Shown piece after piece: positions 49,352-63,600 of a stretch of DNA of 64,000 nt. The DNA lies in NCBI RefSeq assembly GCF_021018895.1, contig NC_079375.1, positions 10,634,732-10,698,731 of the forward strand, given 5' to 3'. A program made the translations under genes and the position numbers. The notes under the pieces are model-generated. The model was not told where the DNA came from. It saw only the letters and a list, made by a program, of their open reading frames with translations, and did not search any database. Each line of letters begins with the position of its first letter. Within the stretch, counting starts at the first letter, position 1. This DNA is from Seriola aureovittata (taxonomy: Eukaryota > Chordata > Actinopteri > Carangiformes > Carangidae).

Positions 49352-49369
49352 GAGAGACAGAGAGAGACT
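49255..49369. repeat. (GA)n microsatellite
   Basis: GAGA with a few CAGA interruptions, about 115 nt, about 1 kb before the fyco1 start codon. Confidence 0.95.
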
Positions 49370-49479
49370 CGTCAGACATGACACGGGCCTTTTTTTTGTT
49401 TTTTGTTCTAATACTTTATATATATTTCATAAATCATTAGGTATATGACGCAGGACACACGGCTCAGCTTTCTGTTTAT

Positions 49480-50360
49480 TTACTTTATTTACCGTTTGTC
49501 TCTCAACCAAACTAGCAGCAGGAGCTTCTCCCTATTTATCCATTAGACCTGTCAATCATTCAGAGAGCCCGCCCCAACAGTAGCAAGTTTCTGCTGTATC
49601 ACCTACAAACTGGACACTGGACAATTTTACACATCAAGTACGTTTATTATTTCAACCTTTATTTAATGTTAAGCTGTTTGGCTTTATTTACAACCAAACT
49701 GCGAAGGCTTGTGACAGAAATGTACATGAAATAAGAGCAGGAAATGAAGAGCCGAGAGCAGGTGCATGTCACATAGCACTCGCAAGCTTTGACAAATCCA
49801 TGTTTACGTCGCGGTTGATTGCATTTTGAAGCGGTTTGAAAGTGATACGAGTCAACTTTTCTGGTTAATGTTGGCAACCGTTGATAACAGGAGATAAATC
49901 ATGTGTCAACGATCTGATAAAGAGGCTGTCGCTGTAAACAGTGTTACGCTTCCACCTGTCGTCGTGATGTAAAGGTTGTACCTCCTCTGTAGGCAAATAT
50001 TGCTAACTTGGCTACTTAATGTGTTTTCCTTAGTGTGTCATCTTAACATGTTCATGCACCCTCTTAGTGGCACAATTCAGTTGTCTCATCAGCTTTAGGT
50101 TTCCAGGATCCACTGTTGTTTTAATGGAAGAGACTTACATTTTTACAGGAAGGGGGAAACTAATTTAGGGCAGTACTATTTTTATGTCTACCTCCCACTG
50201 GTAGCAGCTTTGGCATATATTTACAGTCACATGCTTTTTGGGGTATATTCTGGACAATTCAGGGATATGAGAAACAGTGTTTGTATCATGAAACATGGGA
50301 AATAACAAAAAAAATTCTGTTTTAATCCCACATGCAGAATTTCCTGACATTTTCCCCACA
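49480..50360 (+). promoter_or_regulatory. fyco1: region upstream of fyco1 start codon (possible promoter/5' UTR)
   Basis: A GC-box-like CCCGCCCC lies at 49568-49575, between a long (GA)n tract (49255-49369) and the fyco1 ATG (50361). No 5' UTR exon can be delimited from sequence alone. The promoter call is weak. Confidence 0.25.
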
Positions 50361-50421
50361 ATGGCTTCCTGCTCATCGGTTGGTGATAATCAACTGCAGA
50401 GGATAATCAGAGATTTGCATG
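50361..50421 (+). CDS. fyco1: fyco1 exon 1 (coding start)
   Basis: ATG in the context CCACAATGG, encoding [20 protein letters not shown]. The donor CATG|GTGATT splits an Asp codon with the next exon. LQRIIRDL is identical to the start of mammalian FYCO1. The exon is too short to be seen as a long open frame. Confidence 0.9.
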
Positions 50422-53400
50422 GTGATTAAGCTATCTGCACAAACAATAAACAACATATGTGTACAGTATACAGTGTTGCTCTATGTGAGCCATATGACAT
50501 GTTTTTTTGTGTACTTTTTGCAGTAGGCATACAAGTGAAGAAGTTAAAAATAAAAAATAACATATCAAACAGGACATAACAATGCAAAAAAAAAACTGCA
50601 TACAGTATCTTGCCCACAGAATAATTGCAACATTTAGAGTCACACATCTTTGACAGGAAATGTTTTTTTTGACTAATAATCATCTATGACAGATAAAAAT
50701 GTTGCAAACATTAGTGTGGGAACAGATTATTTTGTGTGTGTGAGGTAATAATGCTGTATCTGTTTTGTTTAGATGCTGTGTTGGAGTTGAGTAAAGAACA
50801 CAGGGAGTGCGGTGAACCCATAACAGATGACAGTGCCAACCTGCACAAGTTCTTCTATAAACTAGAATACCTGCTACAGGTAGGGTACCTAAATCTACCA
50901 GGGCCACAATTAACAATTATTTTTATTGTTGATTAATCTGCCACATACCTTTTTGATCAGTCATTTAATTATTTGGTATATAAAATGTCGGAACATACGG
51001 AAAATTGACCATCATAAGTTTTCAGAGCTGAAGGTAATGTCTTCAGATTGCTTCGATATTCAGATGACTACCATGTAAGTCAAAGAAGAGAAGAGGAAAT
51101 GTCCATATTTAAGAGGCTGGAACCAGCAACTTTTTGGCATTTTTGCTTGAAAAGTTAGTTACAGGATATATTGATTGTCCCATATCATTTTTCTGGCAAT
51201 TGACTAATCACATAATTGACTAAATGTTTCAACTGTAATTTAATCTCCAGTTTACAAAATGACTATTATTCTGATATCAAAGCACCTAACAGTGATAACA
51301 ACAAAACTTAAATCAGTAAAGTATTACTTCTATTTGTTTGGATGATCCAGTGGGAATTTTAAAGTGTGCTAACACTGCTCATCACAGTCTTTGGTCCAGT
51401 GGTTTCCTACTTGGGAGTTTGGACAGTCAAAGATTGCATGATATAAATCTAAAGGGTCTTGAGATAGAAGTTAGGAAAGAAGACATTTATTTAACACATT
51501 TATTCTTTATGTTCTTAACATTTTCTCAAACCTTTTTTTTTTATATGAATTATAAACTGACGCAAATGCACAATTATACACATTAGTGTCAGACAGACAT
51601 TGTTATAACATGGTGGTGTGTGTTTCTTAGTTTGACCAGAAGGAGAAGACAACCTTTCTTGGCCAGAGGAAAGACTACTGGGATTACTTCTGCGACTGCC
51701 TGATTAAGATCAAGGGAGCTAACGATGGCATCCGTTTTGTTAAGTCCATCCCTGAGGTAATCCTCCTGTGCAGCACACACACAGTCACACTCTTCTTGTC
51801 TTCAGCCCTGCCATGACATGCAACACATGCGCATACACTGAAATACACAATGACTGTGCAACTATGTAGGTAATCCTCTGGTCGGTCAGGTACAGTAAGA
51901 CTCACACCTGTACTGTTTCTTCTTCACCTTCTGTCCTGGGGATTCACAGTGGTGAGCTTCATATTGGAATAACTGTAGTTCAATTAATTTTAGTTTTTAC
52001 TATATTTAATTCTGTGTGTCTGATAGTTAGGCTTCTGTGTGCTTAAAAACAGAAAGTATAATAATGATTTAGAAATTAAATGTTTTAATTTTGCCTCACA
52101 AGAAATTTTTATCTCTATTGGGGCTACAATGTTTTCATTATCAGAATTTGATGATTATTTACTCAATTGTTCAGTGGATAAAAGAAAAACATCGCAAACC
52201 CATCTTTAAATAGCTTGTTTTGTACAACAAACCTGAATATATTGAGTTTATTATCATTTATGATAAAGAAAAGCGGCAAATCCTCTCATTTGAGGAACTG
52301 CAACCAGCAAACCTTTGGATCTTTTGCTTGGAAAAAGTCTCAACATTGAATCAGTTATCTAAATATTTGCTGTTCACTCTTCTATCAATCAACTAAGCAT
52401 TTAATTGACAAACCGTTGCAGCTTTTCTTTCTAAGACCCACTGTTAATCTGATGCAGATCTACTCACTGCAGTTGTGTGTGAATACGTATATATGAGTAC
52501 ATACATAGGCCACAGTGGGATATTGTGGTGTATTGAAGAGCTGCAACTGGTTGTTATTTTCATTTCATCTGCCAATTATTTTCTCAATAAAACGATTGGT
52601 TTACAGTTTCTCAGGATCCGAGGTTTCCAACAGTCCAAAACAGAACAATAGTCAGTTTACTATTATAGATGTTAAAGAAATGCAAATGAGTTGTTTCACC
52701 TTTGAGAAACCTGAACCAGAACATTTTTCTCAGTTTTGCTTGAAAAAATGACCAACCAATCGTTTTTGCCCTTCTTTCTAAAAGTGCAATAATCTGATGT
52801 GTATCCATTCTGTGATCCTCTCAAAATGGAAATATGAAGTGTCAAGGCTAAAGTGACTTTTCTTGGGTGTCTGCCAGCTCACTGTGTTACTATAGATTTT
52901 TTTATATTGTAGAACAGTAGTCTATTATGTCGTATGCGTTTTCAGGGTTTGTTTTGTTTGCTTGTTTTTTCCAATCAACAGTACAAGGCCGACTGGTATT
53001 AAATTTACTGTCAAATATTACAAAAAAATATATTTTAGAAGCAGGAACCAACATATGTTTGAGATTTTTGCTCAAAAAGTGACGAAAACAATAAATGTAT
53101 TATCACAGTAGTTGTTGATTAATTTCTGTCGGTCCATTCTTTAGGGCTTTTAGCATGGAGGCTTCTTCAAAACATATCTGTGGTCCTTAGTTTCTTTAGA
53201 GATTTACAAGTGTCAGTTTGACTTTTTTCAAAGGTGACATGGTTCAGTCGATAACAGCTGACGGCCAGTTCCTTGTTGGAAAACTCTCACTTAAAATATT
53301 ACTTTTACTCTGGGTTTGCTCTTCTTGCATCTTGTTGTTCAGTCACAGACATAAGGGAGTCTCCAGCTGGTGTCCTTATGGTAGGTCTGTGAGTCTGTTG

Positions 53401-54549
53401 TCTTACCTAAATCCCTCCATCTGCCAATGTATTTGAGAGTCTGTGCTAGACAGTGTCTACGCAGTGATGACCTTTAAATGTAGAGATCCTGAAATGTTCT
53501 CTACTGGGACACATGTTAACAAAACACAGTTTCACATCGGGGTTATTTAAAACTAGAAGTGAAATCAGTCAAATAATCGATCAGCTGAACAACGGAAAAA
53601 TAAACACAAACTATTTAGATTTAATTTAAGTTAATTCTAAAGCAAAACAAACCTAATTACTCCCTGGTTTGAGCTTCTCCTGTGTGGGTAAACTTTCTGC
53701 TTTTATCTCTTCTAAATCAATGTAAGCTGAATATCTTTTGGTTTTCAACGGTTTGTCAGAAAAATCAAGACATCTTGGTCTGTAATGGACAGTTTTTTCT
53801 ATTTTCTGACTAAGAATGACCATAATGGGCTAAGTAATCATTAGCTGCAGCCTTACTTAACGGCTGGTCCTTAATGTCCTGCAACTGAAAACGGAGGAAC
53901 CAGTTTAAATAGTATGAGCTGTATGACACTGTAGATATAAAAGGATGTAAATACTGCTGCCACATAACATGTAATGTCTGTGTGTGAATGTACACTAATA
54001 TGTATGTTTTTGTGCCTCAGTTGAAGACGTCATTGGGGAAAGGAAGGGCTTTCATCCGCTACTCACTCGTTCACCAGCGTCTTGCAGACACGCTTCAGCA
54101 GTGTCTTATAAACCAGAAAGTCACAAGGTCAGAGGAGACACACATACACCCTCACATTCACTGGACACATTTCTCCATATTAGTTCTCTAAGAGTTGGCT
54201 TGATATGTCATGTTTTTACAACACTGATGACAGTAAGATGGCATCATTTCACAGGAAGTGTGTTTCTCCGTTCCTGATTTATGTCTTATTTCTGTTTTTA
54301 CAGGAAAAAAACAAACCAAAAAAAAAAACAGGCACATAGCTGAGCCATAGAGACGTACAGATGGCTTTCACTTCCTGTCTTTTAAAAGAGCACCAAATGT
54401 TACTTTTGTTTTTTGCTTTATTTGACATTTGTGTTACCAGGATGGTTTTTTACAATTTACATTTTATATTTCAAGAGAGTGTTGGGTAAAATGGGAGAGT
54501 AGGTGAAGTTAAAAGGCATTCAGCCGCATATTGTTGTTTCTCAGTAGCA

Positions 54550-54630
<81 letters not shown>

Positions 54631-57600
54631 GGTCAGGTAAGGCAACACTCGCTGTACAGGCTAATCCAGTTACACGCAATCCACAGAAACGATCTTTTTC
54701 ATGTGCAATTTTTGTATTTAGACGAATAGTTTGACATTTTAGTAAATGTGCTTATTTACTGTCTTGCCAAAAATTGGACAAGAAACTGGTTGGTTAGCTT
54801 AGCTTAGCATAAAGGCTGGAAACAGGGGGAAACAGCTAGCCTGGCATTTTAATTGAGTTCTTGTCTCATTTTTGTCATGTATTTTTAATTTTTTGTCTTC
54901 TAAACTATTTGTGGCTACAACGGCTGCCATTTTTGTTTTATCCAATTACCATGGATGCGGTGCTACTCCTCTGTACTGCAAGGCAGATAACAATACTGGT
55001 AGAGATATAATGTTTCAGAATGAAAGAAGCTTCTTATTAACTGAAATTCAACAGTTCAAGCACCTGAATCGGTTTTGCTAATTAGTGTGTGATATTGTGT
55101 TGTTTGATAAGACTTTGCATTACATCATTAAGTAGTTCCTTGTCTGTTCGTTCATCTTTCACAATTTAGTTTTGACCTGACAAAAATTGTTTTTGTCATA
55201 GTTCTCGTTTTCAAAGTTTGCTTCATTTTGCTTTAGTCTCGTTTTTGTTGTGAAAAAATTAATTTGTCTTAATCTCCATTTATCTAATCTAAACATAAAC
55301 AGCACAATATATCAAAACACATTGCTTAATTGCTCTATAAACATTGTTTTGTATCCAATAAAATTTTTATGTTTTGCTGTTTGTATTCCTCCCATGCAGT
55401 GACTGGTATTATGCCCGGAGTCCATTCCTCAAGTGTCACCTCACTGCTGACATAATCAACCATCTTTATGAGCTCAACCAGATCCAATTCGACGTTGCGG
55501 CCAGAGGTTATGACCTCGATGCAGATTGGCCAGCCTTTGCAAGGTAACAGATCATGTGTTTACACTTTTACAATCAGCAGTTTTCTTCCTTGGGCTGAAA
55601 GGAAAACATGTCAGTGTTTCTGGGTGTTGGATTTATTGTTGATGTTGTATTGGGACAAAGAAATGAAGAAAGAAATGAAAGGTTACAGATCCTCCAGAGG
55701 TTCAAAAATAATTAGCAAACGATCTAAGAAAGGTTTAAAGTAATTTGAGCTAACACAGCAGCTTAGTCCATCTAATGTAAAATTCTGATAGAATATTAGG
55801 TATTTCAAAACGTGAAGAAACACTTAATTATCTGATCACTCAGCACATTCACAGCTCTTTCTTTTTCTTTGGCTTGTGTGTGTTTGAATTTGTGCGTAAG
55901 AGGATGTGGGTGCCGAAAGTGTGGGTGGTGACAGCATGTGAGCGTTGATCGCTGTTCTTCGCGTCAACACCTTTGCCAAAACTTTTCACTTCCTTGTCAT
56001 CAATTTGCAGTCACTCTACAGGCGATTGCTACAATTTTTTAAAGCATACTTTGTGTTGTTTTACTGAATCACATTATCGTGATTATTATTTAAATCCTGT
56101 TGTATAATACAGTGCAGCAACACCACAACAACACAAACTGTAGCCTGAAAAAGGGTTGAATCGACATCTCTCACACACACTACAAACAAAAATAAAGATG
56201 ATATTCAGAAATGCAGAATTGTTTTTAAGGGCTATTTTATAGGATTATGTCAGTCTGTACAGTATTTATGTTCACTGTCAGCAATTGCTTAAAAGCAGAT
56301 AATTGCTGTGCGTATTATTTCCAACAAGTAGCCTCATATGATGTGATGCAATACCCAAACAAACACACATACTTTGGTTTTCCATTTAATTGTGTCTGGC
56401 TAAACAGTTTCATCACTGTACTAGTGATGAAATATTTGACATATACTGTATGACAGCATATTGGCTTAGCTGAATCAGAATCAAAAATAGTAAGATTCGC
56501 TGAACTGGCCGTCGGGATCGTCTTTTATAATTTACATTTTATATTTTAAGAGAGTGTTAGGTAAAATGGGAGAGTAGATGAAGTTAAAAGGCATTCAGCC
56601 ACATATGGTCTGTTTCTCAGTAGCATTGTGTGTGTGTGTGTGTGTGTGTGTCAGCTCTGGTCAGGTAAGGCAACACTTGCTGTGCAGGCTAATCCAGTTA
56701 GACACAATCCACAGAAACAATCTTTTTCAAGTGCAATTTTTGTAATTAAAGGAATAATAGCAATAGAAATAGTAAGATTCAAATTGTTATTGCAGTATTT
56801 TTATCAACAGAAAAAACTCATTTACCTCCTTTTAACTGTTACTTTAGAAAGTAAATGAATATTTGTGTCCAGGGTGTGAAAACTTTGCAATATTATACGT
56901 GACAATATCGGTAACACTTTATTTTAGGTTTTTTAGTGTGGTAATATTTTCTTAGAAGAAACTGAGAAGTAGTTGTGTAGTTGCAAATTCGTGAGAAAGT
57001 TCTTGCCGCGTAATTTGGTGTATTTAAAGGTAAAATGGAGACGGTGCTGTTTTGGTGGAAGTAAAATTCATTTCAGGTAATTGGTAACATAACCATCCTC
57101 TTGCAAAGAAATTGTAAGTTCACAGGAACTCAACTGAATATCCAGAAATGCAAAAACAAGTTTTTCTGTGCATTTGTAAATTACAAGCATATTTTTCCAA
57201 CAAGTAAATAGTATTTGTATTTTGTCATAACATTGTCTCTGTTTATATATATAATTAGTACCAAATTGCACAGTCCTTTCCAGGATAATTCCCATGGAAA
57301 ATATTAAGAATTTTGTCTGTTTGAAAATGTTTTTTTTTTTTTTTTTTTCAATAATTTGGATGTCATGTTTGTCTCCTATTATTTATCGGGTGTTAAGCTA
57401 ATTTAATATTTGGTATCTGATTATGTTGAAAGGCGAACATTAGGCACAGCCTCATCAGCTTTCCTGTGGAAGGCTCCCAGTCGCTGCTCCAGCATCAACA
57501 GTCTGGTCAGCAGCTACTCACAATCACAGGTATATTCACAGTCCGATTTATAGTTGGATGTAAAAGTTTGGGCACTCCTGGGCAAACGACATAATTTGTT

Positions 57601-57632
57601 TATTTGTGAAGGGGAAAGAAGAGAATACACTC

Positions 57633-57693
<61 letters not shown>

Positions 57694-60600
57694 AGAAATA
57701 TAAAAGTAACAGTGCATTAATATTTGAAGAAGGCTCATTTTAATTTAATCTTAATTTTTTCTGTTTGCTGCAGGGCTTGTATTTACTTATTTTCACTTCA
57801 GAAATCAACAAACTATGTATTTTGCTCAGAGGTGGCCAAACCTTGTAACTGTACTATACTTTTACACAAAACTTTAAAAAAAAAAATTTTTTATAAAATG
57901 TGACCATTTGAAGTATCTGACCAGAGCTTTCTTATTCCATCATTTGACCAGGTGCAGGCGGAGTTTCTTCCAATCCCTGACTTGAGTCACAGTCTCCTTG
58001 GTGAACTGGGAGAACTGGGGGAACCCTCTCCTTGCAGCATTGCGGAGAATCTCCGCATTGAGCTCGACCAGTCCGAGCTCAGACAGCAGGAGCTTCTGGT
58101 TCAGGTTCAGGCGTTAGGCAAAGAGGCTGCTGAGTTGAAAGGTGTAGTTAAAGACCTCAGAGGAGAGCTTGCAGCTCAGAAGTCCTCTGGCCTCTCGGCA
58201 TCAACAGAAGCCCAAAGTAAACAAGAAGCGGGTAATCAGGAGAGAGTAAATCACCTTCATAACTGTAGGGAAGTTCTAAGCAGTGAACTTCAAGACAGAC
58301 TCACAGCTGCTGAGAACAAAAATATGGAGCTTCTCTCTAAGTTGGATGAAGCTCTCAAAGAAAAGGGTCAACAAGCAGCAAGCTACTGTGACTCAGCCTG
58401 GAAAATCCAGGAACTCCTGGATAAACTGAAGACAACAGAGGAGGAGAAGCTGGAGGCAAAGAGAGAGGCTGAAGACAGGGCCAGGCACTCAGAGCGTCTA
58501 TCACAGGAACTCAAACTCAGGGAAGAAGAGTTGAGAAACAGTGAGGCGAAGCTATCTGAAGTAAAAGCTGGAGCACATGATGAACAGGAGGAGGCCCTCA
58601 AGCGGTTGGAGGAGCTCCAAGGGGTCGTGGGTCGAATTCAGGGGGCGTTGAGTTTGAAAGAGAAGGAGACTGGGAACCTGAGAGCCCAGCTTCAGGATCT
58701 ACAAGCATCACTGGAGTGCAGAGAACGACAGGCAGAGGAACTAAGGAAAAGACTGCAGGAAGAGAGGGAGGAGGTAGAGCAGAGATGTAGCATGAGTAGT
58801 AGCCAGAATGAGGAAGTCGAGAGCCTGATCCTGGATTTAAGAAAAACTCTTAAAGCCAGAGAGAAAGAGCTAGCTGTTAGTTCAGAAAGAATAAAACACT
58901 TAGAGGAGCAGGTGGAGAAGCTAAATGTTGAGAAAGAAAGTCTTAGCTCTAAACTTACAGATAATGAAGTCACTTCCTTTGATCAAACCGAAAACGTTGA
59001 GGACTACAAAACTCAATGCAGCAATCTCATGGAAATGAACACTAAGCTACTCCAAACAGTAAAGAAGAGAGAGGAGAGCATTACAGAGCTGACAGAGAGC
59101 AGGACAGCCTTGTTAGATCAGCTGGCTGCTTTGAGGGCTTCTGAGAAGCACTTAAAAGGTAGAGTAGAGGCTGCAAATATGAGTGTGGAGGCCAGAGAGA
59201 AGAAGCTTCTAGATGAAAACCTGCATTTGGAGGAGATCGTTCAGAAGGCACTTGTACAGAAGGAGGTATCAGATACTCAATTAAAGAAGCTAGAGCCTGA
59301 GAACAGGGAGCTTCTTGAGGTTCAGTCATTGTTGAAGAAGCAGTTAGCAAGAACGCAACAGGAGTTGGACTCTCTCAGTACCAAAGCTGCAAAGTTGGGC
59401 AAGAACCTTACAGTGTCCCAAAGAAGCCAAGCAGAGTTACTTGAAAAACTCCAGGTAACTGAGGCGAAACTCAGAGACCAGACTGTAAAATGTGGGCTTC
59501 TGCAGGCTCGAGCAGAGGAACTGGAGAGCAGGGCCGGAGAGCTGCACGATGAAAAGGGAGCTGCAGAGAGCAATGAAAAAATGCAGAAGCTTCATGATGA
59601 GCATCAGAGTGCCTCAATGGAAACCAAAGAGGCCCCGTTCAGGCTGGTTATAGCTGAGGCTCAACTGGAGCTCAACCTGAGGGAGGTGCACCGGCTGCGA
59701 GAAGAGGTGGTGGAGCTCAGGGCTCAGCTTCTAGCAGGAACTGAGGAGAGGATGAAAGTTCAGGCCCTGCAGGAGGTGACGGAGGCGTCCAGAGAGGACC
59801 TTCGTGTTTTAGCGGAACAACTCAAGGGCCAGGTGGAGGAGCTAAACCGCCGGCATGTGGACGAGATTCTTCGTTCCCGGGAGCGAGAGGAGGCTCTCGT
59901 CCGCGAGCGAGACGGTGAGGCTCAGGCTCGCGCAGGTCTGGCTGCAGAGGTGACAGCCTCCAGAGAGGAGCTAAATAAACTGAAGCTGCGATATGAATCC
60001 TTGTGCCTGGAGAACAGTGAATCCAGGGAGGCGCTCCATAGAGCCAACACAGAAACAGCTGAGCTCGGTGTGCATGTTTGTATGCTAACCGCTGAGAACG
60101 AAGAGGCCCGTCTGCGCTGGGAGGGCCTGTCAACAAAGCTGCAAGAGCTTGAGGATGAGGCGTCTCAGGAAGCTGAGAGACTGAGTAGTTGCATGGAGGA
60201 GTTACGTCAGGAGAACCAGCAGCTCCTCAATCAGCTCCAAAAGGAGGAGGATCTGTTGGCATCCAAGCAGGAGCTGCAGAAGCTGAGCAAGGCCCAACAG
60301 GATGCTGAAACGGTGCAGGAGACGAACCAGGAGGAGATCCAGGCTCTCCGCTTCCAGCTGAGCAGCCAAGCCATGAGCTACGACAGCCAGATCCAGGTCA
60401 GACACAAACAAGTCAACTATATAGATGTTGTATGTTTCAGTGTGTTCACATGCACTTAGGTAACCATGTTTTGGCTTCTTGATGTAAGCTGATTTTTTTT
60501 AAATGCCATATTGACGTCACACCAGTTTTTTTTGATGTTGGGGTAGAGGATCAGAGAAACCAGATTTTCTCCAGGGAGATTTCTCCTGGAGAATGTCGAT

Positions 60601-63600
60601 TCCTTGGCGTTGTACACAGGAACAAACTACACGCTACGAGTCCAACTAAAACTGAAAGTTATATAAATAGCTGCTTGAAGTCTAAAGAAGACAGTTTTCC
60701 CCCATAATCATATGACTGCTTATGAAATTCAGACACATATGTGCTGTGAGGAAACGCTATGCTTTGAGAGGAGAAATCTGATTGCTGATCTGCTGCATGT
60801 ATACGCAGATTTACAGCAAACAGGTTACTACAGTGCCGGTAAACGCGTTCTCCGATAAGCTGTGTAGCCTGATTTCTCTGTGTAACCCGGTGACTTAGCT
60901 GCATGTAAACAGAGTGCTGGATTGTTTCATGACAAGTAATAACAGAAAACTACTGAAGATGTTTATCAGCATATCTCAATATTAAACCACAATGTCTGAA
61001 TTTCTGAAAGTCATCATTGTGATTTATATACTCATCCAGAATGTGAACCAAGAGCTACAGGAAATGAAACTACAGCTGACGACTGAGCAAGACAAAGTGG
61101 TCGATCTGGAGAACAAACTCAAGGGACTAAAGGTGAAATGACAACGTGCTACTTACCAAGTTTGGTGCTACAGTATATGATTGGCCGATGAGCCCCATTC
61201 TACAATGCTTATACAGACTGCAAGGAGACTTTGAAGTGATCTGGAAGAAGGTTCTTTCTGATGAGACCAAAATTGAGCCAGACACTAGACTTGTTTTCTA
61301 GCAAGGAAGCCTTCAACAAAGTGCATGTACATTTATCTTGATGTGTATTTGTATGTCTGGGATTGATAAATGAAAATGCAAATTGCAGTTACATTGTGTA
61401 TTTGGGCAACTGAAGTAATCATAACGTTATGGTCACAAGCATAATTCAGAAATAATGTCTTGCTTTGCTGTGCTGATTGCAGGCTGAGAATCAGAGATAT
61501 TGCCAACAGATTGAGGAGAAAAACATCCAGATGGCCAAGTCTGAAAATCTCATCCAGCAGAAAGAAGACGAGATAATCCATCTGAAAGGGAATTTATCAA
61601 GGTGAGATACTGTATTCATAATCACACATTCTGGACCAAATTATAGCTCTGTGAAAAAAAAAATGTTTCTAATCTTGTGTGTTTAGATCTGAATGTTTGT
61701 TTTTCATTCATTATGCCGTTTTGAGGATTTTGGCATTCTTCTTCTTGCTGTTTTTAAATTTCAGGCCTAAAAATAATAACAGCATGGAGAGAATCAAAGT
61801 CACCTGGGAAGCTTCACATATTTTATAATAAAATGATAATGTATATGTATGCGTGCAGGTCTGAGGAGGGTCTGGCAGCAGCTCAGCGGACCTGTCAGGA
61901 AATGAATGAAAATCTACGGAGAGTCAAACAGGACAAACAGAGCTTTGATCTTAAGACGGCTGCTGAACTCGATGACCTTTACCGCACCAAAATTAATTTG
62001 GAAGAAAGACTTGTCGAACTCATCAGGTATAAACATACTTCATATAACCTCAGATTTACCTATGGTGTATTTTTGTTGTTTTTACTGTTTTTCCTTCTTG
62101 TTCGTCTGGTCGATACTAGTGCAATATGCACAAAGAAGGGTTGAGCCACGATGCTGAGATTTGTTGCCTAATGTTTTTGAGTTTGTTTTGCAAATGGCTA
62201 CAACCAAACACCCAGCTTGTGTAATCTGCAGTAATAATGTGTGATTGTAGCGCTTATGCAAATATGCTTGATTTTGCTCTTTGCAGGGAGAAAGATGCAC
62301 TTTGGCAGAAGACAGATGCCCTGGAGTTTGAGCAGAAACTGCGGGATGAGGAGACGGAGAGAGACGTGAACTATTGTCTGGGCTGTCACAGTCAGTTTAG
62401 CTGGTGGATCCGCAAGTACAGCTGCAGGTCCGATTGTCCTCCGTAGTGCTCAGTCGTGTCCGCTGTAAACTAGTAGTTTAATGACAATCACCACATCAGT
62501 TTATACTGTGTGACACAACACATAGTATTTGCTGCCAAAGACTTATGCAAAACATTTAACCAGAAACATGGTGCATGGTCCCACCAAAAATAACATTTCC
62601 CTTTGTTATGGCTTAGGTCAAAACAGTCTGGAAATGCGTGACTGAAGTTGTTTCCCCATTTCACTTCTCATTTAAGACTTTCCAACTGTAACTGTGAACC
62701 AAAGATCATACCAAACATCCTCCACAGCCACATGAATGGTCGATCAGCGCCTCATATTCAGGAACTGTGGTGTTCATGTAAAACTCTCACTGCATGTAGT
62801 GACAAGTGTTTGAGTAAAGATAGTACACATCTCAGAAGCCAAACCATTAAAAAGCTTTTAAATGCAATTTAATCATTGGTTATTAATATTATTTGGAATT
62901 ATCTTTAAAATGTAGCATTTTTTATTTCCCGATGCACACGTGTTTGTCTTTTACATATTGTATTTTTTTATCTGTGTTAAAAGACAAAAAGGTCTTTGTA
63001 GGAACTGGTTTGAAACATGTTCTAAATACTAATTAATCCTCTGTACACCATAATACATTTCAAAATAATGAGCCATTTTTCTGAGTCTATCCATCTCCAT
63101 CACGTTGTATCTGCTGTTTTCTTAGACTGTGTGGGCGTCCCTTCTGCTACTACTGCTGCAGCAACACAGTGAGCACCCAACAGGGGGGCAACAGGGAGCG
63201 CTGCTGCATGGACTGTTATAACCAGCACAGTGCAGTAGTGGAGCGCCACCCACAGGAGGAAGTGACTAACAGCACCCCGGGGACACCTTTCAGCCGTTTG
63301 CTACAGGCTGGGAGAGCTGTGACCGGTGTCTCAGGTAACACAACACACAAAACAATAAACACATGCAGGACTAACCTGTCAAGTGATAAGGTTATTTTCA
63401 TATTTGATCTATCTGTTGATGATGGGATGTACGGTGCAGTAAGCGTTCAATGAAAATGCAATAGTAAACATCAAGATATTGTTTATTTTCTAGGAGCAGA
63501 AGAAGAAAACAAACAGGACGATGGTGTTTTTGACATCATCACAGAGGAGGAAGTGAGCGGGGTCAGTGACTCCCTCTCTTTTGCTACTGCCTGCTCTCCT

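Noticed and set aside
57952..60459. 835-residue frame read as a separate gene starting at GTG
   Set aside because: It is an internal fyco1 exon. GTG is an internal Val codon after a splice acceptor, and the last 20 residues read into the intron.
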